In this document: positions 1-5,320 of the stretch, piece by piece
How the letters are laid out: every line of letters starts with the position of its first letter
Position numbering within the stretch: the first letter of the stretch is position 1
DNA from: a bacterium BMS3Bbin07
GTDB lineage: Bacteria; Nitrospirota; Thermodesulfovibrionia; Thermodesulfovibrionales; JdFR-85
DNA length: 5,380 nt
Assembly (NCBI GenBank): GCA_002898135.1
Contig: BDTQ01000015.1
Location: forward strand, 1 to 5,380
Direction: 5' to 3'
The notes under the pieces: model-generated
Told to the model about the DNA's origin: nothing
Database searches by the model: none
What the model saw: only the letters and a program-made list of their open reading frames with translations
Translations under genes and position numbers: made by a program

Positions 1-1232
1 AGGAGGCCCTTCAGATGATAGACGTCATCCCTGTTGACCTCGTCTTTCTCGATATCTGGCTTCCCGACCGTGACGGTATGGAGGTTCTGGAGGATATAAA
101 GACAAAGAGGGAGAGCCTCCCTGTTGTCATGATCTCAGGTCACGGGACTGTGGAGATAGCGGTAAAGGCCACAAAAATAGGGGCATACGACTTTCTTGAA
201 AAGCCCCTTTCCCTTGAGAGGGTTCTCATTACCGCTCAAAGGGCCCTTGAGCGCGGGACAATTGAGCGGGAAATCCAGGCCCTTAAGGAGAATGTCAGCA
301 AGAGGTGGCAGCTTGTCGGTGACTCCCCGGCAATAAAGACCCTCCGCCGGCAGATCGATATGGTGGCTTCAAGCTCAAGCAGGGTTCTTGTAATGGGGGA
401 GAGCGGCAGCGGTAAGGAACTCGTTGCCCGGCTCATACATGAAAAGAGCCCGAGGGCCCATAAGTCCTTTGTTGAGGTAAATTGTGCCGCCATACCTTCA
501 GAGCTTATTGAGAGTGAGCTTTTCGGCCATGAAAAGGGCTCCTTCACAGGTGCGTATGAGAGGAAGAAGGGGAAGTTTGAACTCGCAGACGGTGGTACCC
601 TTTTTCTTGACGAGGTCGGGGATATGTCCCTGCAGACACAGGCAAAGGTGTTGAGGGTAATAGAGACCCAGGAGTTTCAGAGGGTTGGCGGGAACAAGAA
701 TATCAGCGTGGATGTCAGGATTGTGGCTGCAACAAACAAGGACTTCAATGAAGAGGTGGCAAATGGAAACTTCAGGGAAGACCTTTTTTTCAGACTGAAC
801 GTCATTCCACTTAATGTTCCTCCGCTGAGGGAGAGGAAGGAGGATATTCCCATTCTTGTCGAGTATTTCCTTCAGAATATTGCGCGGGAGTACGGAAGGC
901 CGGTAAAGAAGATAAACCGCAGGGCCCTTGACCTTTTTATAGGCTATAACTGGCCCGGCAATGTCAGGGAACTGCGCAATTCGATCGAGCGCCTGATTAT
1001 CATGACACCAGCACAGACAATTACGGAAAAGAATGTCACCTTTTTTAACCTCAGGCCCCATGACTACTTCTCCTTCAAGACATTGAGAGAGGCACGCGAT
1101 ACCTTTGAACGCGATTTTATCCTGAAAAAATTGCAGGAGAACAACTGGAACATATCCAGGACAGCAGAGGTGCTGCAGATTGAGAGGAGTAATCTCCACA
1201 GAAAGATAAAGGCCTTCGGTCTTTCACAGTAG
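1..1232 (+). CDS. ntrX: NtrX-type sigma-54-dependent response regulator (5' truncated by window edge)
   Basis: Cytoplasmic response regulator of a two-component system, probably the NtrY/NtrX nitrogen or redox pair; it activates sigma-54 promoters when phosphorylated. Reading is open from base 3 (E-A-L-Q before the first visible Met at 15), so the true start is upstream. Counting Met at base 15 as residue 1: phospho-acceptor Asp13 in LDIWLP, and conserved receiver Thr/Lys regions around SGHGT (41-45) and EKPLSLE (62-68). The AAA+ domain has Walker A GESGSGKE (128-135), sigma-54 loop GSFTGA (175-180, Ser replacing the usual Ala), Walker B LFLDE (196-200), sensor I near VAATN (237-241) and sensor [10 protein letters not shown] (313-320). 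A Fis-like HTH spans about 377-402. The blocks [12 protein letters not shown] and [11 protein letters not shown] are typical of NtrX rather than NtrC. Missing are the receiver's first strand and acidic pair. The family is near certain; the NtrX subgroup is likely. Confidence 0.93.
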   Translation, partial: EALQMIDVIPVDLVFLDIWLPDRDGMEVLEDIKTKRESLPVVMISGHGTVEIAVKATKIGAYDFLEKPLSLERVLITAQRALERGTIEREIQALKENVSKRWQLVGDSPAIKTLRRQIDMVASSSSRVLVMGESGSGKELVARLIHEKSPRAHKSFVEVNCAAIPSELIESELFGHEKGSFTGAYERKKGKFELADGGTLFLDEVGDMSLQTQAKVLRVIETQEFQRVGGNKNISVDVRIVAATNKDFNEEVANGNFREDLFFRLNVIPLNVPPLRERKEDIPILVEYFLQNIAREYGRPVKKINRRALDLFIGYNWPGNVRELRNSIERLIIMTPAQTITEKNVTFFNLRPHDYFSFKTLREARDTFERDFILKKLQENNWNISRTAEVLQIERSNLHRKIKAFGLSQ

Positions 1233-1265
1233 CAGATTCCCGTGTTGACGGCAACCCCAGTGCTA

Positions 1266-1295
1266 TTGGTCAAGCTCCTGTAGTTATGCTATAAT
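1266..1295 (+). promoter_or_regulatory. Probable sigma-70 extended -10 promoter for tRNA-Ser (and perhaps ffs)
   Basis: A perfect TATAAT lies at 1290-1295, preceded by TGC (1287-1289), which forms an extended -10. A weak -35 (TTGGTC, 1266-1271; three of six consensus positions) sits 18 bp upstream. The expected transcription start is near 1302, about 40 bases before the mature tRNA end, which would require 5' processing by RNase P. No comparably good promoter is visible between the tRNA and the SRP RNA, so this one may serve both. Confidence 0.65.
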
Positions 1296-1342
1296 TACAG
1301 GCAGTCCCTGATCCGGGGGCATTGGAGTGCGAAATTATTGAT

Positions 1343-1463
<121 letters not shown>

Positions 1464-1469
1464 AATGCT

Positions 1470-1499
1470 ATCTGCGTATATCGGCGTTAATCGGCGGCC
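1470..1499. repeat. Three 10-bp tandem units of the form ATCKGCGTWW
   Basis: Three consecutive 10-base units are seen: ATCTGCGTAT (1470-1479), ATCGGCGTTA (1480-1489) and ATCGGCGGCC (1490-1499). The ATC(T/G)GCG core is kept in all three. From memory, tandem ATCxGCGTxA motifs recur in intergenic DNA of several environmental bacterial lineages. Whether this is one of them needs a genome-wide count. It lies in the spacer between tRNA-Ser and the SRP RNA gene, about 20 bases before the latter. Confidence 0.55.
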
Positions 1500-1520
1500 C
1501 GATTAGCATCCTGTCTCCTG

Positions 1521-1637
1521 AATGCAGTCGGGCAGCAGCCCTGCGCACGGGAAGAATGTGAATTCCGCCAGGTCCGGAAGGAAGCAACGGTAAGCATCTC
1601 AACCCGGTGCCGCAGTAAGTTGTTGCCTGGCTGCATT
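1521..1637 (+). ncRNA. ffs: Signal recognition particle RNA, small bacterial (4.5S) type
   Basis: RNA scaffold of the signal recognition particle: it binds Ffh and FtsY and targets nascent membrane and secreted proteins to the translocon. The diagnostic apical hairpin is present, CCAGGTCC-GGAA-GGAAGCA (about 1568-1586), with a GGAA tetraloop at 1576-1579 and the conserved internal-loop sequence that binds the Ffh M domain. The terminal stem is 17 continuous pairs including G-U pairs (1521-1537 with 1621-1637). A middle helix joins CTGCGCACGGG (1541-1551) to CCCGGTGCCGCAG (1603-1615). The length of about 117 bases matches 4.5S RNA of about 114. A further 7-bp outer stem (1510-1516 with 1642-1648) suggests a longer precursor or mature form, so the ends are approximate. 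No Alu domain is present. Position immediately before dnaX is a known arrangement in several bacterial groups. Confidence 0.94.
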
Positions 1638-1681
1638 GAGAAGACAGGCTTACAATACCAGCGTAAAACAAATAATTTATT

Positions 1682-3322
1682 ATGAGCTACATTGTCCTTG
1701 CAAGAAAGTGGAGACCTGATACCTTTGACGAGCTTGTCGGTCAGAAGACCATAAGCACTATACTCAAGAACGCCATTTCTCAGGAAAGAATTGCCCATGC
1801 CTATGTCTTCTCCGGCCCGAGGGGTGTGGGAAAGACCTCTACAGCGAGGATTCTTGCAAAGGCCCTCAACTGTGCAGAAGGCCCGACCCCAAAGCCATGC
1901 GGAAAATGCGAATTCTGCATATCCGTTACCGAGGGTCATGCTGTTGACGTTATGGAGATCGACGGGGCGTCCAACAACAGTGTAGAGGATATAAGAGACC
2001 TCAGGGAGAGGGTCAAGTATGCCCCGTCCGCAGGGAGATACAAGATATACATTATCGATGAGGTACACATGCTCAGTCAGTCGGCCTTTAATGCGCTCTT
2101 AAAAACCCTTGAGGAGCCGCCCCCCCATATAGTCTTTGTCCTGGCTACCACTGCCTCACAGAAGATTCCTGTTACCGTACTGTCGAGGTGCCAGCATCTC
2201 TCCTTCAAGAGGGTGTCCTTTACAGAGATGAAAGAACATATAATGCATATAACCTCGGAAGAGGGTATAGGGATATCCGGGCAGGCGTTGGATATGATTG
2301 TCAGGGCTGCAGATGGAAGCATGAGGGATGCCCTTACACTTCTTGATCAGCTGTCAGCCTTTTCAGCGCAGATAACGGACACTGATGTCCGGGACCTTCT
2401 GGGAGTAACGGACGTTGACAGGATTATAAAGATGACGGATGCCCTCCTGAGGGGTGACCGTAAGGAGATTATCTCTCTGGTTGACAGGCTTTACGATTCA
2501 GGCACGGATTTCAGGGCATTTACCAGGGAATTCCTGCAGTTCATCCGGACACTGCTTATATCAAAAATCACCTCCTCTGCAGAAGATGCCAGCCTTTCGG
2601 ATGTTGAGAAGGATTTTATAGCAAAGTCTCTCCCTTCCGTGACTGAAGAAGAGCTGACCCTGCTATTGTCTGAGGCCATAAAGATAGAGACGGAAGTACG
2701 GAATGCCTTTTCCCCGAGGATTGCCCTTGAGGTTGGGCTCATCAAGGCATCGCTGCTGAGTTCGCTCAGACCTGTAGGAGATATAATAAAGCGCATCCAG
2801 GGGCTTAAGGTGACATCACACCCGGCAGCCGCATCCCTCCCGAAAATATCACCGGAGGAATTGCCCCCGGAAGCAGTGCCGGAAAAATTACCTGAAGTAT
2901 CGCCGGATTACCGGATGGACAATACGGAAGTGCCGGCCTTCAAGGTCCGGGAGGTAAGCGAAGACGGTCCGGTGGATGAGGGGATGTGGAACAAGGTACT
3001 GTCAACGCTCGGCGAGCAGGATCATATACTTGCCTCCAAACTGAAGCATGCAGAGCCTGTTGTGAAGGCGGGCAAGCTCGTCCTGGCCTTTAACGGCGGA
3101 CACAGTATCCACTCCGAATCCGTGCAAAAGAATCTGGAGGGGCTGAAGACGGTTCTCCGGGATAGCGGAGAACCTCTGCTGGAGGGTGTTAAGGGCATTA
3201 ATGTAGTGCAGAGGTCAAAAAAAAAGAGTGAAAACGGACGGTTGCATGTAACCCCTGAGGAAGAAAAGGTTATGGAGGTCTTTGGGGGCAGAATTGTAGA
3301 TAAAAGGAGGACGGATGTCTAA
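1682..3322 (+). CDS. dnaX: DNA polymerase III subunit gamma/tau (clamp-loader ATPase)
   Basis: ATPase subunit of the clamp loader, which opens the beta clamp and loads it at primer termini; the tau form also tethers polymerase cores. The 546 residues are shorter than E. coli tau (643) and close to the Bacillus type. MSYIVLARKWRP is the classical N-terminus. Walker A GPRGVGKTS spans 45-53; the zinc-site cysteines are C64, C73, C76 and C79; Walker B IIDEVH is 124-129; the SRC arginine finger is 168-170; sensor 2 GSMRD is 212-216. The clamp-loader collar runs to about 365, then a Pro/Glu-rich linker (about 380-430), a tau C-terminal domain (about 433-510), a Lys-rich patch (513-515) and a conserved-looking tail, VMEVFGGRIVD (530-540). 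An in-frame stop at 1673-1675 fixes the start, yet no Shine-Dalgarno is visible. It overlaps ybaB by 8 bases. The nine-A run at codons 512-515 may be a recoding site. Confidence 0.98.
   Translation: MSYIVLARKWRPDTFDELVGQKTISTILKNAISQERIAHAYVFSGPRGVGKTSTARILAKALNCAEGPTPKPCGKCEFCISVTEGHAVDVMEIDGASNNSVEDIRDLRERVKYAPSAGRYKIYIIDEVHMLSQSAFNALLKTLEEPPPHIVFVLATTASQKIPVTVLSRCQHLSFKRVSFTEMKEHIMHITSEEGIGISGQALDMIVRAADGSMRDALTLLDQLSAFSAQITDTDVRDLLGVTDVDRIIKMTDALLRGDRKEIISLVDRLYDSGTDFRAFTREFLQFIRTLLISKITSSAEDASLSDVEKDFIAKSLPSVTEEELTLLLSEAIKIETEVRNAFSPRIALEVGLIKASLLSSLRPVGDIIKRIQGLKVTSHPAAASLPKISPEELPPEAVPEKLPEVSPDYRMDNTEVPAFKVREVSEDGPVDEGMWNKVLSTLGEQDHILASKLKHAEPVVKAGKLVLAFNGGHSIHSESVQKNLEGLKTVLRDSGEPLLEGVKGINVVQRSKKKSENGRLHVTPEEEKVMEVFGGRIVDKRRTDV
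3217..3231 (+). promoter_or_regulatory. Candidate -1 frameshift / transcript slippage site in dnaX
   Basis: Nine A residues (3217-3225) followed by GAGTGA. In the dnaX frame the codons are TCA AAA AAA AAG AGT GAA, so the heptamer A AAA AAG (3220-3226) is in the correct phase for -1 slippage. After a -1 shift the next codons are GAG and then TGA (3229-3231), giving a 516-residue product ending Lys-Glu, 30 residues shorter than full length. As I recall it, E. coli dnaX has A AAA AAG AGT GA with the same Glu-stop outcome, and Thermus dnaX slips transcriptionally on nine A. A purine-rich AGAGG lies just upstream (3210-3214). A weak 5-bp hairpin lies downstream (3240-3253). Function is inferred. 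Confidence 0.5.
3304..3310 (+). promoter_or_regulatory. Shine-Dalgarno for ybaB inside the end of dnaX
   Basis: AAGGAGG at 3304-3310 is a near-perfect anti-SSU match, four bases before the ATG at 3315. It lies within the last codons of dnaX and supports the start at 3315, with ATGTCTAA shared between the two genes. It contrasts with dnaX itself, which has no visible ribosome binding site. Confidence 0.9.
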
Positions 3323-3656
3323 GAAAATGCTTGGAGACATTATGAAACAGGCCCAGAAGCTTCAGGCCGAGATGGCAAAGGTTCAGGAAGAGGCCAAAAC
3401 CAAAACAGTTGAGGCTGCTGCCGGCGGAGGTATGGTAACAGCGGTGGCCAATGGTGCAGGAGAGATCGTGTCGATAAAGATTGACCCCGAGGTTGTCAAT
3501 CCCGACGATGTGGAGATGCTGGAAGACCTGATTGTAGCTGCAAGCAATGAAGCCCTGAGACGGGCGCAGGAGATGGTCCAGTCCGAGATGTCCCGGCTTA
3601 CCGGCGGACTTAAGCTGCCGGGGATGGGCGGGCTTGGAGACCTCTTTGGTAAATGA
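3315..3656 (+). CDS. ybaB: YbaB/EbfC family nucleoid-associated DNA-binding protein
   Basis: Small dimeric cytoplasmic DNA-binding protein of the YbaB/EbfC family, associated with the nucleoid. Its exact role is not settled, but its constant neighbourhood with dnaX and recR points to replication or repair. The 113 residues are full length for the family. Residues 1-35 form a charged helix, MLGDIMKQAQKLQAEMAKVQ (5-24), typical of the dimer tweezers. The central beta part includes GGGMVTAVANGAGEIVSIKIDPEVV (family core, about 37-61). The second helix, EDLIVAASNEALRRAQ (70-85), is followed by a Gly/Leu/Met-rich tail ending in GLGDLFGK. The start is set by the AAGGAGG just upstream. It overlaps dnaX by 8 bases and recR by 4 (ATGA), so translation is probably coupled. 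Identification is very secure. Confidence 0.98.
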   Translation: MSKKMLGDIMKQAQKLQAEMAKVQEEAKTKTVEAAAGGGMVTAVANGAGEIVSIKIDPEVVNPDDVEMLEDLIVAASNEALRRAQEMVQSEMSRLTGGLKLPGMGGLGDLFGK

Positions 3657-4246
3657 AGGGAATCATTGAAAACCTTACAGAGGAACTGACCCGGCTGCCC
3701 GGGATAGGCAGAAGAACCGCGCAAAGGCTGGCCTATTTTATACTCTCCATGCCTGAAAAAGATGCCAGGGCGATTGCCGGGGCGATTATAGATGTTAAGG
3801 AAAAGGCCAGGTTCTGCAAGGAATGTTTCAATATCACCGACGATGAACTCTGCAGTATCTGCAGGGATGAATCCCGCGACCGTGAAAGCCTCTGCGTGGT
3901 GGAAGAACCAAGCAATATCGCTGTTATTGAAAGGACTAATTTCTTCAGAGGCCGCTACCATGTCCTGCTCGGCTCACTCTCCCCCATAGACGGTATAACC
4001 CCTGAGAGGCTGAAGCTGAAGGAGCTGAAAGAAAGGGTTGAAAACATGGGTGTTCAGGAAGTGATAATAGCCACCAATCCAAACACAAGGGGTGAGCTGA
4101 CGGCCAGGTACATAAAAGAGCTGCTTGCCCCATACAGGGTAAAAGTAACGAGGATTGCCTATGGTCTTCCCATGGGCGGAGATATCGAGTATGCAGATGA
4201 GGTGACCCTGGGAAAGGCCCTGGAGGGAAGGAGAGAGCTCCCGTAA
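3653..4246 (+). CDS. recR: Recombination mediator protein RecR
   Basis: RecR works with RecO (and RecF) to load RecA on SSB-coated gapped DNA in recombinational repair. The 197 residues are the usual size. In order: an N-terminal helix-hairpin-helix (about 8-29, LTRLPGIGRRTAQRLAYF region); a C4 zinc finger C55-x2-C58-x8-C67-x2-C70; a Toprim domain (about 78-172) with acidic residues at VVEEPSNIAVIE (82-93) and GSLSPIDGI (107-115); and the C-terminal signature GLPMGGDIEYADEVTL (171-186). All key residues are present. The ATG overlaps the ybaB stop as ATGA. The nearest GGAG is 13 bases upstream, so initiation probably depends on coupling to ybaB. It is the last gene of the dnaX-ybaB-recR operon, and a terminator-like hairpin follows. 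Confidence 0.98.
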   Translation: MKGIIENLTEELTRLPGIGRRTAQRLAYFILSMPEKDARAIAGAIIDVKEKARFCKECFNITDDELCSICRDESRDRESLCVVEEPSNIAVIERTNFFRGRYHVLLGSLSPIDGITPERLKLKELKERVENMGVQEVIIATNPNTRGELTARYIKELLAPYRVKVTRIAYGLPMGGDIEYADEVTLGKALEGRRELP

Positions 4247-4263
4247 CCGGGGAGGCCCCCTTC

Positions 4264-4286
4264 AGGCCGGGAATCCGGCTTCTATA
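4264..4286 (+). terminator. Possible weak intrinsic terminator after recR
   Basis: GCCGG (4266-4270) and CCGGC (4275-4279) form a stem around GAAT, extendable outward by a G-U and an A-T pair to 7 bp (4264-4281), followed by TTCTAT. The U-tract is poor. Alternative pairings exist just upstream (CTCCC 4238-4242 with GGGAG 4250-4254; GGGG 4249-4252 with CCCC 4256-4259). Its position 18 bases after the recR stop favours termination, but the signal is weak. Confidence 0.35.
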
Positions 4287-4313
4287 ACACAACAACCACG
4301 TATCACTTCCCTT

Positions 4314-4358
4314 TCCTGGAGTTCAAAAAAACATTCGGGTTCAGTCCTTGAACCAGGA
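4314..4358. other. Pair of mutually exclusive hairpins in the recR-arsR spacer
   Basis: The long form pairs TCCTGG (4314-4319) and TTCAA (4322-4326) with TTGAACCAGGA (4348-4358), an 11-bp stem with an AG bulge and a 21-base loop. The short form is a perfect 6-bp hairpin, GGTTCA (4338-4343) with TGAACC (4349-4354). Both use the same right arm. No U-tract follows, and the element lies upstream of the arsR promoter. It may be a transcript-end stabiliser for the recR operon, a protein-binding palindrome, or chance. The rest of 4287-4417 shows nothing further that I can support. Confidence 0.3.
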
Positions 4359-4417
4359 CACAACCATAATATGTTAAACAGCACTATGGCGCGACTGTTG
4401 AGAAAGAAAAAAAGACC

Positions 4418-4446
4418 TTGACAATACCACTAATCCATAGTATAAT
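4418..4446 (+). promoter_or_regulatory. Consensus sigma-70 promoter of the arsR-type operon
   Basis: TTGACA at 4418-4423 and TATAAT at 4441-4446 match the consensus at all twelve positions, and the spacer is exactly 17 bp (4424-4440). Transcription should start near 4452-4454, giving a leader of about 70 bases before the ATG at 4524. So strong a promoter implies that expression is set by repression, in line with the overlapping inverted repeat. Confidence 0.92.
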
Positions 4447-4456
4447 GGAATAGTGG
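4427..4456. promoter_or_regulatory. Probable ArsR-family operator (12-6-12 inverted repeat)
   Basis: CCACTAATCCAT (4427-4438) and ATGGAATAGTGG (4445-4456) are inverted repeats matching at 11 of 12 positions, separated by AGTATA. The palindrome covers most of the spacer, the whole -10 and the likely start site, so a bound dimer would block RNA polymerase. ArsR/SmtB repressors typically bind imperfect 12-n-12 palindromes over their own promoters, and such a repressor is encoded 68 bases downstream. Binding is inferred. Confidence 0.8.
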
Positions 4457-4512
4457 ATATCTTGATGCCCCCTGACGATACCCACTGTCTCTGTTGAGGG
4501 GAGTCTTATTTT

Positions 4513-4518
4513 GGAGGA
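4513..4518 (+). promoter_or_regulatory. Shine-Dalgarno deciding the arsR-type start
   Basis: GGAGGA at 4513-4518 is five bases before the ATG at 4524. The same frame is open upstream to a TTG at 4494, but that codon has no comparable ribosome binding site. The upstream extension would also add ten residues not expected in the family, so 4524 is preferred. Confidence 0.85.
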
Positions 4519-4523
4519 AGCAT

Positions 4524-4904
4524 ATGAATTCGAATAGTATGGAAGCGTGTTGTCCCGCAAAGCCCGAACTCGGAAGCCGTCCCCTGCTGACAGAAGAGCA
4601 GGCGGTCTCCCTTGAACAGACTTTCAAGATACTCGCCAACGGCACCAGGCTCAGGATACTGCATGCCCTCTTTCTGGCTGAGGAGATATGCGTAACAGAC
4701 CTGGCAAATACCCTGGGCATGAAACCCACGGCTGTCTCGAACCAGCTCCAGCGCTTGACATTCAGCGGCATTATCGAGTCCCGCCGGGATGGGAACCAGA
4801 TATTTTATCGTGTTGTTGACCCTTGCGTGATCAATCTTCTGGACAGTGCCTGGTGTCTCACCGTAGACGCCGAGGCGCGTGTGCGGGAAAGGAGTGGAGA
4901 ATGA
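4524..4904 (+). CDS. ArsR/SmtB-family winged-helix repressor, cysteine-rich, probably metal or thiol sensing
   Basis: Dimeric cytoplasmic repressor released from DNA by its ligand; it probably controls its own operon through the palindrome at 4427-4456. 126 residues, normal for the family. The core FKILANGTRLRILHAL (34-49) is the standard ArsR dimer and HTH entry. EEICVTDLA (53-61) is the alpha-3 box, equivalent to ELCVCDL of ArsR/CadC, but only C56 is kept and the second Cys is Thr58. The recognition helix is KPTAVSNQLQRL (67-78) and the wing ESRRDGNQIFYRV (85-97). Other cysteines are an N-terminal pair C9-C10, C101 in alpha-5 (VVDPCV) and C111. N-terminal Cys plus alpha-3 Cys suggests a CadC- or CmtR-like thiolate site for a soft metal, or redox sensing. 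The ligand cannot be assigned. It overlaps the next gene by 4 bases (ATGA). The family is secure; the inducer is unknown. Confidence 0.93.
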   Translation: MNSNSMEACCPAKPELGSRPLLTEEQAVSLEQTFKILANGTRLRILHALFLAEEICVTDLANTLGMKPTAVSNQLQRLTFSGIIESRRDGNQIFYRVVDPCVINLLDSAWCLTVDAEARVRERSGE

Positions 4905-5320
4905 AATCCGGAATTATTGCTGTTATTCTGGCGGGCATTGTTGTTGTCGGGGGAATCACGTATGCGTTTCAACGTACGGAAGACAGGCCGGTTGACGAGG
5001 TTGTTGTTGCCGCAAAAACACGTGGATCATCGGAAGTCGTCAATGTTGACGACCTTGCCAATAAACCTGAAGATTTTAAGGGAGAATTTGTGCTGCGCGG
5101 TGCTGTTGCAGGTGTGAGCAAAACAGACGGGGTTTTTGCCGTAGTCGACTCCCGGGAGTTTGAATCATGCGGCGTGCTTACGTGTGCACTCAACACCATT
5201 CCTGTTAGATTCAATGGGGAGCTTCCCGAACCCAAAACAATAGTCGAGATTACCGGGCGGGTGATTCGGGGAGAAAACGGGCTGATTATCAACGCTGAGA
5301 GCGTGAAGGCAGTAAAGTGA
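4901..5320 (+). CDS. Membrane-anchored extracytoplasmic small beta-rich (OB-fold-like) protein, function unknown
   Basis: I do not recognise a named family. The 139 residues start with one positive residue and a hydrophobic segment (IIAVILAGIVVVGGITYAF, 5-23), which fits a signal anchor with the body outside the cytoplasm. After an acidic stretch (about 26-48) comes NVDDLANKPEDFKGEFVLRG (48-67). Alternating beta strands follow (62-72, 78-84, 100-106, 114-122, 127-138), including ITGRVIRGENGLIINAES. This pattern recalls OB-fold envelope proteins such as CcmE or tRNA_anti-like domains, but I see no CcmE heme-binding His-x3-Tyr. C90 and C95 (ESCGVLTCA) sit in a loop and could form a disulfide or bind metal. 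The start ATG overlaps the repressor stop and has AAAGGAG (4888-4894) six bases upstream. It belongs to the regulated operon. The gene is secure, the fold tentative, the function unknown. Confidence 0.6.
   Translation: MKSGIIAVILAGIVVVGGITYAFQRTEDRPVDEVVVAAKTRGSSEVVNVDDLANKPEDFKGEFVLRGAVAGVSKTDGVFAVVDSREFESCGVLTCALNTIPVRFNGELPEPKTIVEITGRVIRGENGLIINAESVKAVK

Noticed and set aside
1..17. AGGAGG followed 8 bases later by ATG at 15, looking like a complete start of the response regulator
   Set aside because: The frame stays open to the window edge and the codons before 15 (E-A-L-Q) fit receiver helix 2. A start at 15 would delete the receiver's first strand and acidic pair.
498..1199. Long minus-strand open frame opposite the AAA+ domain
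   Set aside because: The composition is that of an antisense shadow of a highly conserved gene, with no recognisable motif.
1487..2068. Long minus-strand open frame across ffs and the start of dnaX
   Set aside because: It is antisense to the conserved SRP RNA and to the DnaX N-terminus, has no domain pattern, and is explained as a shadow frame.
4494..4523. TTG-initiated extension of the ArsR-type gene adding ten residues
   Set aside because: There is no ribosome binding site at 4494, whereas GGAGGA is correctly placed for ATG 4524. The extra residues do not look like family sequence.
4521..4532. CATATGAATTC, two common restriction sites in tandem, suggesting a cloning artefact
   Set aside because: Flanking sequence is continuous native regulator sequence with its own Shine-Dalgarno; the short match is chance.
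4823..4900. 26-residue upstream extension of the OB-like protein
   Set aside because: It would overlap the repressor reading frame extensively and place Arg-rich sequence before the signal anchor. ATG 4901 has a good Shine-Dalgarno and the typical ATGA overlap.
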